DNA of 63,939 nucleotides from contig QCCF01000010.1 in NCBI GenBank assembly GCA_003281365.1, positions 1 through 63,939 of the forward strand, given 5' to 3'. The notes under the pieces are model-generated. The model ran no database searches. It was given only the letters and a program-made list of their open reading frames with translations, and had not been told where the DNA came from. How positions within the stretch are numbered: the stretch's first letter is position 1; each line of letters opens with the position of its first letter. A program made the translations under genes and the position numbers. Shown here piece by piece: positions 27,693 through 36,074 of this stretch. This DNA comes from Prochlorococcus sp. AG-347-K18 (GTDB taxonomy: Bacteria; Cyanobacteriota; Cyanobacteriia; PCC-6307; Cyanobiaceae).

Positions 27693-29417
27693 ATGAAAGA
27701 AACAAGTCCCAAATCAAATAATGGAACAATTTTGGATAATAATGAATCTTTTAAAATAGAATTTGATCCTATTAGCGATGCATTAGCTGCAATAAGAAAC
27801 GGTGAGTGCATAATTGTGGTAGATGATGAAAGAAGAGAAAATGAAGGTGATCTAATTTGTGCAGCTCAATTTGCAACTCCTCAGCAAATTAATTTTATGG
27901 CTACTGAAGGAAGGGGTCTTATATGCCTAGCTATGCAAGGTGAAAAACTTGACTCTTTAGATTTACCTTTAATGGTAGATAGAAATACGGATGAAAACCA
28001 AACAGCTTTCACGATATCAATTGATGCAGGACCTGAAAATAATGTTTCGACTGGAATTTCAGCAGAAGACAGAGCTAAGACAATTCAAGTTGCTATAAAT
28101 CCAAGTACTAAGCCTGAAGATTTAAGAAGGCCAGGACATATTTTTCCACTAAGAGCAAAAAAAGGTGGAGTTTTAAAAAGGGCAGGTCATACAGAAGCTG
28201 CAGTAGATATTGCTGCTATGTCAGGACTATATCCAGCTGGAGTGATTTGTGAAATACAAAATCCTGACGGTTCAATGTCAAGACTTCCACAACTTAAAGA
28301 GTATGCAAAACATTGGGGAATGAAATTAATATCAATAGCTGATTTAATAAGTTATCGTTTTCAAACTGAGAGGTTTGTATTTAGAAAATCCGATGCTGTT
28401 CTTCCAAGTATTTTTGGTAATTTCAAAGCCTATGGATATATAAATGAACTTGATGGTTCAGAGCACGTGGCATTAGTTAAACAAAAATCATCAAAATTAA
28501 GTGAACCAGTTTTAGTTAGGATGCATTCAGAGTGTTTAACTGGTGATGCTTTTGGATCATTACGTTGTGATTGTAGACCTCAACTTGAAGCTGCTTTATC
28601 AAGGATAGAGAAAGAAGAAGAGGGTGTTGTCGTTTACTTGAGACAAGAAGGTCGAGGTATAGGTCTTATTAATAAATTAAAAGCTTACAGTTTGCAGGAT
28701 GGAGGATTAGATACAGTTGAAGCCAATGAAAAATTAGGATTTCCTGCTGATTTAAGAAATTATGGAGTTGGAGCACAGATACTAACTGATCTTGGTATTA
28801 AAAAATTAAAATTACTCACAAATAATCCTAGAAAAATTGCTGGATTAGGAGGTTATGGTATTGAGGTTATTGAGAGAGTTCCTTTAGTTATTTGCCCAAA
28901 TGATAATAATGTTGAATATTTGAGTGTTAAGAAAACAAAACTTGGCCACATGATCGATGAAGATAATTCCAAATTAAGAAATATAGATCCATTTATATCT
29001 ATTTTCCTTGACGGAACTTATAAATCTATAGACCTTGTCCCAATAAAAAATAAAGTTATTAAATTCTGCAATGACAAAAATATCAATATTAAGTTGGAAA
29101 GTACTCCAAGATTATTGGCTTTTTGGAATAGACCGAAATTGGTTTGGCGAATTTTACATGATCAAAGTAGAACAAATTCTAATATTACTGATGAAGAAAT
29201 AAAGAATATTGAATCATTTATTCAGTTTTTATCCGAATACACAAATAGTACAAAAATTGGGATAATCGTTTCAAGAAATATTGAACAAGCATTACATCCA
29301 AAAAGTAGTATAAAATTAATCAATACAAAATTTTATATTGATAATGAAATTTTATATTCATCTACTAGAAAATTTAATCTCGATAAGGAGACTTTTAGTA
29401 TCGTTTTTGAAGTTTAG
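27693..29417 (+). CDS. ribBA: Bifunctional DHBP synthase / GTP cyclohydrolase II with C-terminal extension
   Basis: Provides both branches of early riboflavin synthesis. The N-terminal RibB part shows VVDDERRENEGDLICAAQ. The RibA part shows the zinc cysteines in HSECLTGDAFGSLRCDCRPQ and the catalytic RQEGRGIGLINKLKAY. ATG at 27693 is preferred over a TTG four codons upstream because GGA lies just before it. Most RibBA proteins end near residue 400-420, but this one (574 aa) continues for about 150 residues after ECPNDNN-like end motifs (from VKKTKLGHMI onward). The extension has no motif I recognise. Confidence 0.95.
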   Translation: MKETSPKSNNGTILDNNESFKIEFDPISDALAAIRNGECIIVVDDERRENEGDLICAAQFATPQQINFMATEGRGLICLAMQGEKLDSLDLPLMVDRNTDENQTAFTISIDAGPENNVSTGISAEDRAKTIQVAINPSTKPEDLRRPGHIFPLRAKKGGVLKRAGHTEAAVDIAAMSGLYPAGVICEIQNPDGSMSRLPQLKEYAKHWGMKLISIADLISYRFQTERFVFRKSDAVLPSIFGNFKAYGYINELDGSEHVALVKQKSSKLSEPVLVRMHSECLTGDAFGSLRCDCRPQLEAALSRIEKEEEGVVVYLRQEGRGIGLINKLKAYSLQDGGLDTVEANEKLGFPADLRNYGVGAQILTDLGIKKLKLLTNNPRKIAGLGGYGIEVIERVPLVICPNDNNVEYLSVKKTKLGHMIDEDNSKLRNIDPFISIFLDGTYKSIDLVPIKNKVIKFCNDKNINIKLESTPRLLAFWNRPKLVWRILHDQSRTNSNITDEEIKNIESFIQFLSEYTNSTKIGIIVSRNIEQALHPKSSIKLINTKFYIDNEILYSSTRKFNLDKETFSIVFEV

Positions 29418-29419
29418 AT

Positions 29420-29860
29420 TTACTTCTTTAGAGTTGCCTTTATAATTTTTGAACCATTAGTAAGCTTTAGCACAACATCCATATCATTAGTCTTTCCAAA
29501 AACAGTATGAATTCCATCTAGATGAGGTTGTGGTTCATAAACTATAAAAAACTGACTTCCACCTGTATCCTTTCCTGCATGAGCCATTGAAATTGATCCT
29601 TTTAGATGTTTATTTGAATTAATTTCACATTTAATGTTATATCCAGGACCTCCAGTACCAGGCATACCAGATGCACCATTACGAGTATTTGGACATCCGC
29701 CTTGAGCCATAAATCCAGGAATAACTCTATGAAACGAAAGGCCATCGTAAAAACCATCACTTATCAGTTTTGTAAAGTTTTTAACAGTATTAGGTGCGTC
29801 CTCAGAGAAAAATTCCATATTAATTACCCCTGCTTCTGTTTCAAATAATGCTGTTGTCAT
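29420..29860 (-). CDS. ppiB: Peptidyl-prolyl cis-trans isomerase, cyclophilin type
   Basis: A small (146 aa) cyclophilin that speeds proline isomerisation during folding. Signature stretches are [15 protein letters not shown] (catalytic Arg and Phe), [26 protein letters not shown] and [10 protein letters not shown]. No signal peptide, so probably cytoplasmic. It is the last gene of a dnaK-dnaJ-DUF3110-ppi series on the minus strand, 32 bases after the DUF3110 gene. Confidence 0.93.
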   Translation of the reverse strand: MTTALFETEAGVINMEFFSEDAPNTVKNFTKLISDGFYDGLSFHRVIPGFMAQGGCPNTRNGASGMPGTGGPGYNIKCEINSNKHLKGSISMAHAGKDTGGSQFFIVYEPQPHLDGIHTVFGKTNDMDVVLKLTNGSKIIKATLKK

Positions 29861-29892
29861 TTTTTTATTTTTAGATTTTAATATCTTAATGC

Positions 29893-30270
29893 TTAAAGTA
29901 ACTTTTCAAGGTTTTCCTTAATGGTATTTATATCAATTTCTTCTTTATTAGTTTCTTCCCCCCAATCATTAACTTCGAGGTTTTTTTGGGGTGGAGATAT
30001 TAGTAATCTATCTTCGGCTGTTTTAGGTACAAAATTTTTCTCCACTAATTTGTACTCATAATCTAATTTTATACAAAAATTTTTAATTTCTTCTATGTCA
30101 ATCATTTCTACTGTTGGTAAAGGGAAATCTTGAGCATCAAGCAGTCCACAGTATCTTGTCGCATCATCCTTGTCTTCAAACATAAGAACTATAGTTCTTC
30201 CTTTAAGTTCTATTGAATGAATTCCCTCCTTATCTGTTCCACAATTATATAAAAGAACAAATATGTTCAT
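29893..30270 (-). CDS. DUF3110 family protein (125 aa)
   Basis: A cyanobacterial family of unknown function. The N-terminal half is a small alpha/beta unit starting [20 protein letters not shown], followed by [20 protein letters not shown] and [18 protein letters not shown], which are typical for DUF3110. The last 40 residues are acidic and probably disordered. It sits between dnaJ (33-base gap) and the cyclophilin gene (32-base gap), all in one direction, which hints at a link to protein folding. Confidence 0.82.
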   Translation of the reverse strand: MNIFVLLYNCGTDKEGIHSIELKGRTIVLMFEDKDDATRYCGLLDAQDFPLPTVEMIDIEEIKNFCIKLDYEYKLVEKNFVPKTAEDRLLISPPQKNLEVNDWGEETNKEEIDINTIKENLEKLL

Positions 30271-30303
30271 AAGTATCGATTTTTCTTTTTACATGATATT
30301 TGA

Positions 30304-31230
30304 TTAGGAATCAGAAAGTGATAATTCTTGTAATCTTGTATATAAAGCGATTTCTTCATCATTAATATCAGCAGGTATAACTACCATAATTTCAACATAT
30401 TGATCACCTACATTATCTTCGTATGTTAAACCTCTACCTTTTAAACGTAACATTCTTCCAGTAGATGATTTCGGAGGAACTTGAAGGGTAACATTTCCAT
30501 CAAGAGTTGGAACCTCTACTGCACAGCCGAGAAGAGCATCATGAGGAAATAGTTCTAGTTTATAAAGAACTCGCAAACCATCAATTCTTAGGCCGCTTTT
30601 GGTTTGAACTTTTAACTGTAGATAATGATCTTTTCCTCCTCTTGCTATATTTTCAAGTCTTAACCTCCATCCATCTCCAGCAAAAGGTGGTGTATCTACT
30701 TCTACCATAGTTTGATCTTCAAGTTCTATTAAAATTGAAGCTCCATTTAAGGCCTCTTCAGGAGTTAATTCGATAATAGTTTCAATATCTTGGTGAAGTT
30801 TAACTGGAGGTGGTTCTTCTGGAGATGTTGTAGGGTATTGATAATTATTGAATTCATTATTATTGACATTTGTGTATTCTTCGTCAAATGATTCATCATT
30901 GTATTCATCGTAATTCTTGGCAGAGTATTCATATCCAAATAATGAATCAAGATATTCTTGAAAATCTGGAAAACCTGTTTTGAAATCATTAGTTTCGTTG
31001 TTTTCCTGAATATTAAGATCTAATTCTTCATTTCTTATATTTGGATCTCGTAGATATTCGTATGCCTCATTTATTAATTTAAATCTTTCTTCCGCATTAA
31101 TATCATTTTTATTTAAATCTGGATGCCATCTTCTCGCTTCTCTTCTAAAAGCCTTTTTAAGTTCATGATTGTCAAAATCATGGGATAAACCCAAAATCGA
31201 CAGATAGTCTTTTTTAGAGGAAATAGTCAT
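30304..31230 (-). CDS. dnaJ: DnaJ-type co-chaperone without zinc finger (CbpA-like)
   Basis: J domain at residues about 7-70 with HPD at 36-38 (ARRWHPDLNKN), then an acidic Tyr/Asn-rich linker, then a DnaJ C-terminal substrate-binding region (ELTPEEALNGASILIEL, FPHDALLGCAVEVPTLDG, VPPKSSTGRMLRLKGRGL). The CxxCxGxG zinc repeats are absent, so it is a type II/III protein. The frame is open further upstream to 31326, but the added residues are dnaK read out of frame. The start at 31230 ([10 protein letters not shown]) fits the J domain and overlaps the dnaK end by 17 bases, which implies coupled translation with its partner. Length 308 aa. Confidence 0.92.
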   Translation of the reverse strand: MTISSKKDYLSILGLSHDFDNHELKKAFRREARRWHPDLNKNDINAEERFKLINEAYEYLRDPNIRNEELDLNIQENNETNDFKTGFPDFQEYLDSLFGYEYSAKNYDEYNDESFDEEYTNVNNNEFNNYQYPTTSPEEPPPVKLHQDIETIIELTPEEALNGASILIELEDQTMVEVDTPPFAGDGWRLRLENIARGGKDHYLQLKVQTKSGLRIDGLRVLYKLELFPHDALLGCAVEVPTLDGNVTLQVPPKSSTGRMLRLKGRGLTYEDNVGDQYVEIMVVIPADINDEEIALYTRLQELSLSDS

Positions 31231-33208
31231 TGTCCCATGGATCATCATCCCTAGAATTACCATACCTCGAATTTCTATAATTTCTATTAATTTGATTATC
31301 CCATGGATCATCATCCCAATATTCATCTGAAAAAAGTTCGTCTTTTAGTGATCCAAATGTATTTTTAATACTCTGTAGTGGATTGTTATCAGTTTTCTTT
31401 TCTGCTGCGAATTTTCTGTTTAAACCAAATAATGCTTCTTGGAGAGCACTTACTGAAATTTCTAATTCTTGTGGATCATCATCTATGTATTCTTCAACAT
31501 CCTCTATTGCTAATTCAACAGCTCGTTGTTGTCTTTCAGCTCCATAAGGTCCAAATTCTAAAGAAGCATCCCTGAGCCTTCTCTCAGCTTGTGCAATAAG
31601 AGTTAAAGCACTATTTTTTCTATCAATAACGGATCTTTTGATTCTATCTTCATTAGCTTTTGTTTTGGCTTCTTCAATTATCGAATTAATTTCTTGTTCA
31701 TTTAAATTAGAACCACCAGAAATAGTGACGGTTTGCTTTCTTCCAGTTGTTCTATCAGTTGCACTTACTTCTAATAGACCGTTAGCATCGATATCAAAAG
31801 CAACCTGAACTTGTGGTATTCCTCTTGGTGCTGGTGGTATTCCTGATAACCTAAATTTACCAAGTGATTTATTTTCAGAAGCCAATGGCCTTTCACCTTG
31901 CCTTACCTGAACAACAACAGAAGATTGATTAGCTTCTGACGTACTAAATACATCAGATTGTCGAACTGGTATTGGAGTATTACGAGGAATAAGAACCTTC
32001 ATAAGACCACCAATAGTTTCTAAACCTAAAGATAGAGGTGTAACGTCATTAAGCAGTAAATCTTGCAAATCACCACTAATAATTCCAGATTGTATGGCAG
32101 CACCAATTGCAACGACTTCATCTGGATTAACAGATTGACAGGGCTCATTAGGAACAAGAGTTTTGACTAATTGTTGAACCATTGGGATTCTTGTGCTTCC
32201 ACCAACAAGAACTACCTCATCAATATCTTCAGCATTCCATCCAGAGTCATCTAGGGCTATTTGAACAGGCTCTAATAATCTATCTAATAGATCTTGAGAT
32301 AATGATTCAAAAATATTTCTATCTAAAGTCTCTTCAATATGTAATGGACCATCATTACTTGTTGTGATGAAAGGTAATGAAATTCTTGTTTTTGGCAATC
32401 CTGATAATTCACATTTAGCTTTTTCAGCAGCTTCAGTTAATCTCTGCAGAGCTTGTCTATCCCTTCTTAAATCAATATCATATTTAGCAAGAAATTTTTC
32501 AGCAAGCCAATCTACTATTTTTGAATCAAAATTATTACCTCCTAGTTGTGTATCTCCGCATGTAGCTTTAACATCAAATACGCCATTTGAAATTTTTAAT
32601 AATGAAACATCAAATGTTCCTCCCCCCAAATCAAAAACCAAAACATTATTAGAGGAACTTTTTTCAAAGCCATAAGCCAGAGCGGCTGCAGTAGGCTCAT
32701 TTAGGATTCTATCTACTTTAATACCAGCTAATATTGCAGAGTCCTTTGTAGCTTGCCTTTGAGATTCATTAAAATATGCAGGAACTGTAATAACTGCAGA
32801 GTCAATAGTATCCCCAAGGTATGTTTCAGCATCATTAATTAATTTTCTAATCAATGAGCTAACTAATTCTTCAGGGGCATACTCTCTTTCTGTATTAGGA
32901 CTAAGAACCCTAACACTCCCATTATTATTAGCTTTGACATTATAAGGAACAGAAATACTTGTATCATCTAATTCATCCCAGTCGCTACCTATAAATCTTT
33001 TTAAGTTATAAAAAGTATTCTTTGGATTTAAAACAAGTTGCCTTCTTGCTTGATCACCTATTACTATTTCTTTGTCTTTTGTAAAACCAACTATTGATGG
33101 TGTAGTTCTAGAACCTTCAGAATTTGCAATAATAATTGGACGGCCAGCCTCTATAACTCCTATTACAGAGTTAGTAGTACCTAAATCAATTCCAACTATT
33201 TGCCCCAT
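31214..33208 (-). CDS. dnaK: Hsp70 chaperone DnaK
   Basis: A full-length Hsp70 (664 aa) with [19 protein letters not shown] at the start, the ATPase motifs [13 protein letters not shown] and [16 protein letters not shown], and the substrate-binding domain ([14 protein letters not shown]). The C-terminal tail is unusual: it is rich in Asp, Trp and Asn, with the acidic PWDN motif repeated ([10 protein letters not shown], then [11 protein letters not shown]). It does not end in the EEVD-like tail of some Hsp70s. Cyanobacteria have several DnaKs; I cannot say which paralogue this is. dnaJ begins inside its last codons. Confidence 0.96.
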   Translation of the reverse strand: MGQIVGIDLGTTNSVIGVIEAGRPIIIANSEGSRTTPSIVGFTKDKEIVIGDQARRQLVLNPKNTFYNLKRFIGSDWDELDDTSISVPYNVKANNNGSVRVLSPNTEREYAPEELVSSLIRKLINDAETYLGDTIDSAVITVPAYFNESQRQATKDSAILAGIKVDRILNEPTAAALAYGFEKSSSNNVLVFDLGGGTFDVSLLKISNGVFDVKATCGDTQLGGNNFDSKIVDWLAEKFLAKYDIDLRRDRQALQRLTEAAEKAKCELSGLPKTRISLPFITTSNDGPLHIEETLDRNIFESLSQDLLDRLLEPVQIALDDSGWNAEDIDEVVLVGGSTRIPMVQQLVKTLVPNEPCQSVNPDEVVAIGAAIQSGIISGDLQDLLLNDVTPLSLGLETIGGLMKVLIPRNTPIPVRQSDVFSTSEANQSSVVVQVRQGERPLASENKSLGKFRLSGIPPAPRGIPQVQVAFDIDANGLLEVSATDRTTGRKQTVTISGGSNLNEQEINSIIEEAKTKANEDRIKRSVIDRKNSALTLIAQAERRLRDASLEFGPYGAERQQRAVELAIEDVEEYIDDDPQELEISVSALQEALFGLNRKFAAEKKTDNNPLQSIKNTFGSLKDELFSDEYWDDDPWDNQINRNYRNSRYGNSRDDDPWDNDYFL
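31233..31317. repeat. 19-base direct repeat inside the 3' end of dnaK
   Basis: TCCCATGGATCATCATCCC occurs at 31233-31251 and again at 31299-31317, 66 bases apart (22 codons, in frame). On the minus strand it encodes DDDPWD twice. The in-frame spacing makes slippage duplications or deletions of 22 residues possible without breaking dnaK. The first copy also lies just upstream of the dnaJ start. Confidence 0.85.
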
Positions 33209-33421
33209 GATTTTAGATCGCTAAATTAAAGCAAAATTTACTAATAATTTAATTAATTTTTATCTTAGATATTTACATATAATAGTAAAAATCAAATATT
33301 TTCAACTTAATTTAAATAAATAAGATTATTTATTACTTATCAAAAAGATTACACTCTATTTTAAAAAATTCTTTAAAGACAAAGTTGTTGATGTAGTTAA
33401 CCAAAATAAACTAATATAAAA

Positions 33422-33508
33422 CGGAGAGAGAGGGATTCGAACCCTCGATAAAGTTACCCCTATACAGCATTTCCAGTGCTGCGCCTTCAACCACTCGGCC
33501 ACCTCTCC
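33422..33508 (-). tRNA. tRNA-Ser (anticodon GGA)
   Basis: On the minus strand the 87-base gene begins GGAGAGGTGGCCGAGTGG, the standard class II start. It has an anticodon stem-loop with GGA between CAGCA and TGCTG-type arms, a long variable arm, a T arm with the loop GGTTCGAATC, and an acceptor stem closing as GGAGAGG/TCTCTCC with a terminal G-U pair; the discriminator is G. The 3' CCA is not encoded. The large variable arm and anticodon give serine (UCC/UCU codons). It lies between dnaK (213 bases) and the ferredoxin gene. Confidence 0.96.
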
Positions 33509-33557
33509 CAGTATTATCATTTTAACCCTTTATCATCCCATTTTTGAGGAAAGTTAT

Positions 33558-33932
33558 TTGAAAAAGACTTTCACAGTCACGATTAAAAATAAAGAAACCG
33601 GAAAGGTTTACCAAGAGCAGGTTAATAGTGATGCATACATACTTAAGGAATTTGAAAAGAAAGGTTTCAAACTTGCATTTTCTTGTAGAAATGGTTGCTG
33701 TACAAGTTGTGCAGTTAAGATAATATCTGGTACTTTGCAGCAAACTGAAGCCATGGGTGTTTCTCAAGACCTAAAAGATAAAGGTTATGCACTGCTATGT
33801 GTCGCTAAAGCAACTTCAGATCTAGAGGTGGAAACTACATTTGAAGATGAAGTTTACGATATACAATTTGGACAATATTTTGGGAGAGGAAATACAAGAG
33901 TTGCACCACCATGGGAATTTGAGGAAGATTAA
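33558..33932 (+). CDS. Plant-type [2Fe-2S] ferredoxin (124 aa)
   Basis: A single-cluster electron carrier. The four cluster cysteines are C43, C48, C51 (SCRNGCCTSC) and C81 (ALLCVAKA), the classic CX4CX2CX29C spacing. The 124 residues exceed photosynthetic PetF (about 98) by a C-terminal tail ending in PPWEFEED, so it is a paralogue rather than the main photosystem I ferredoxin. The start is TTG at 33558, supported by a strong GAGGAAAG ribosome site six bases upstream. It is followed at 6 bases by the inositol monophosphatase gene. Confidence 0.92.
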   Translation: MKKTFTVTIKNKETGKVYQEQVNSDAYILKEFEKKGFKLAFSCRNGCCTSCAVKIISGTLQQTEAMGVSQDLKDKGYALLCVAKATSDLEVETTFEDEVYDIQFGQYFGRGNTRVAPPWEFEED

Positions 33933-33937
33933 TTAAC

Positions 33938-34786
33938 ATGTTTGAATTAATTGAAATAGATGAACTTGCAAAACAATTAAACTTATCCAGTTTGTATGAA
34001 ATAGCCAGGAACTCAGCTCAAATTGGTAATGAAATTCTAAAAAATAATTATAATAAAATTCAGAAAATATCATCTAAGGGTAGAAAAGGTGATCTTGTAA
34101 CCAATGTAGATTTGGAAGTTGAAAATAAAATAAAAGAATATTTATTAGAAGAGACCCCAAACATATCTATCAACGCTGAGGAATCAGGTAGATTAAATAA
34201 TTCTTCAGATTTAACATGGTGTATTGACCCCTTAGATGGGACAACAAATTATTCTCATGGATATCCTTTTTTTGGAACTTCTATTGGTCTCTTATATAAG
34301 GATATGCCGATTATGGGGGCTATATCAGTACCCTATTTAAATGAATTATATTCAGCTTGTATCGGTTTAGGATCACTCTGCAATGATAGTGAACTAAAAG
34401 TATCTAGTCCTTCTAAGCTTTCTGATAGTCTACTTGTAACAGGCTTCTCTTATGACAGATTTGAGACAGAGGATAATAATTATGCTGAATTTTGTTACTT
34501 AACACATAAAACTAGAGGTGTCAGAAGAGGTGGAGCAGCAGCTGTTGATCTAGCATTTGTAGCTTCAGGTAAGGTAGATGGATACTGGGAAAGAGGATTG
34601 GAGGTATGGGACTTAGCAGCCGGTGCTATCATTGTAAAAGAAGCTGGTGGAATTATTTCAGATTATCCATCAGGGAAATTTAATTTAAGCTCTGGAAGAA
34701 TCTTAGCTTGTTCTCCCAGTATTGAAATTGAATTAAAAAATGAACTAGATAAAGTTTCACCATTTAATAGAAATCTCTACTCCTAA
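33938..34786 (+). CDS. Inositol monophosphatase family phosphatase
   Basis: A Mg2+-dependent sugar-phosphate or nucleotide phosphatase (282 aa). Metal-binding motifs: E81 and E82 in NAEESGRL; DPLDGTTNYSHG with D97, D100, G101, T102; and WDLAAGAIIVKEAGG near the C-terminus. Homologues include SuhB, HisN and plant plastid IMPL1. With hisZ 18 bases downstream, histidinol-phosphate phosphatase (HisN-like) activity is a possibility, but this is inference. Confidence 0.88.
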   Translation: MFELIEIDELAKQLNLSSLYEIARNSAQIGNEILKNNYNKIQKISSKGRKGDLVTNVDLEVENKIKEYLLEETPNISINAEESGRLNNSSDLTWCIDPLDGTTNYSHGYPFFGTSIGLLYKDMPIMGAISVPYLNELYSACIGLGSLCNDSELKVSSPSKLSDSLLVTGFSYDRFETEDNNYAEFCYLTHKTRGVRRGGAAAVDLAFVASGKVDGYWERGLEVWDLAAGAIIVKEAGGIISDYPSGKFNLSSGRILACSPSIEIELKNELDKVSPFNRNLYS

Positions 34787-34804
34787 AATTCGTTAAATAA
34801 TAAA

Positions 34805-35956
34805 ATGACAGATATTAAGGAAATAAAATTAGTCGATGTAAAAAATAACTCTAATATTATTAATAATTTAAATAGTATTTATAAACTATGGGGCTATGAG
34901 GAGGTTTCCCCATCATTTATAAACACTTTAGAAACAATAAAAGGTCGTGGTGTTATTGAAGAAAATGAAGTAATTGGAATAGTAAGTAATAATTCATTAT
35001 GTCTTAGACCAGAAATGACAACATCAATTGTTAAATTATCATCTACTAGATTAATAAATAAAAAAAGACCTATAAGATTATTCACCAATGGGATGGTTTT
35101 TGATAAAAAACAAAATGATAAAAATACTTTTAAGTTACAAGAAAAACTGCAAAGTGGAATTGAATTAATTGGATATGATACAAAATACCCTGAAATTGAA
35201 GTTATTAATATTTTGTTTGATGCAATCGATAATATTAATTTGAAGGATGGATGTAATTTATTTCTACTAGTAAGCACAACAAAAATAATGGATTTAATCT
35301 TAAATAAATATAAGAATAATAATTTTGAAGAAATTAAGAAAAGTCTGGTTAATTTTGATCAAGATAATTTATCTAAATTAGGAATTGATGAAGATGATAA
35401 GTATGTTCTTAAAGATATTTTATTCACGAGAGGAGAACCAATTGAAATATTAAAAAAATTGAAAAATACATATGGCAATAGTAAAACTCTTAACGACTTA
35501 AATTGTTTATTTGAAACATTATCAAAAATATCAAATAAATATGGTGTTAAATTACAACTTGATCCAACATTTCAACCTCACTTGAATTTATATGAAGGTA
35601 TAGTTTTTCAACTTATAGGTGATGATGGTAAAAATAAAAGCGTTATAGCAAAAGGCGGGAGATACGATGAACTTGTAAGGTTCTTTAGTCCTAAAGAAAA
35701 AATTTTAAATGGGATTGGGTTTACAATTTCAATAGATATTTTAAGAAATTTAATTAATGAAGAAAAGTCTGATAAAAAAAAGATTTTATTAATGTTTAAA
35801 GATTCTTATTTGTTAGAAAAAGGTATGAATGAACAAAAAAAACAACAAAAAAGAGGAAATATTGCTGTTTTATATCTAAATCCATGTGATAACTTGGCTA
35901 AAGCCAATCAAATAATGGAAGAGAATAATTGTAGTGAGATATTGTGGGTTAAATAA
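34805..35956 (+). CDS. hisZ: ATP phosphoribosyltransferase regulatory subunit (HisS-like)
   Basis: A class II tRNA-synthetase-like protein without charging activity that partners short HisG in the first step of histidine synthesis. It resembles HisS (motif 2-like LCLRPEMTTSIVKLSS; the histidyl signature KGGRYDELVRFF near 291) but is shorter at 383 aa and ends in a reduced anticodon-binding-like domain. A true HisS would be about 420-430 aa with intact motif 3. It follows the phosphatase gene by 18 bases. Confidence 0.88.
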   Translation: MTDIKEIKLVDVKNNSNIINNLNSIYKLWGYEEVSPSFINTLETIKGRGVIEENEVIGIVSNNSLCLRPEMTTSIVKLSSTRLINKKRPIRLFTNGMVFDKKQNDKNTFKLQEKLQSGIELIGYDTKYPEIEVINILFDAIDNINLKDGCNLFLLVSTTKIMDLILNKYKNNNFEEIKKSLVNFDQDNLSKLGIDEDDKYVLKDILFTRGEPIEILKKLKNTYGNSKTLNDLNCLFETLSKISNKYGVKLQLDPTFQPHLNLYEGIVFQLIGDDGKNKSVIAKGGRYDELVRFFSPKEKILNGIGFTISIDILRNLINEEKSDKKKILLMFKDSYLLEKGMNEQKKQQKRGNIAVLYLNPCDNLAKANQIMEENNCSEILWVK

Positions 35957-36056
35957 AACCTTTTTAAAGTTTTTTTAGGTTTATAAATTCATATTTTGTT
36001 CGGACAATACTCCCAATTAAACTTGATTAACTAGTTTTTAGGAAATAGGATTTAAT

Positions 36057-36074
36057 ATGTTTGATTTTTTTTAA
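36057..36074 (+). promoter_or_regulatory. Five-codon leader ORF abutting the htpG start
   Basis: ATG-TTT-GAT-TTT-TTT-TAA encodes MFDFF, in the same frame as htpG, and its stop touches the htpG ATG at 36075. The only Shine-Dalgarno-like sequence (AGGA at 36047-36050) precedes this leader rather than htpG, and the leader ends in eight T residues. Reinitiation after the leader is an inference. Confidence 0.45.

Noticed and set aside
31231-31326. Longer start for DnaJ at 31326
   Set aside because: The extra 32 residues are dnaK read in another frame, with a repetitive MMIHG pattern from the direct repeat. The J domain fits a start at 31230.
35957-35982. Terminator after hisZ (AAACCT/AGGTTT arms)
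   Set aside because: The stem is six weak pairs with the T-rich part in the loop, and no T-run follows it. I mention it but do not call it.
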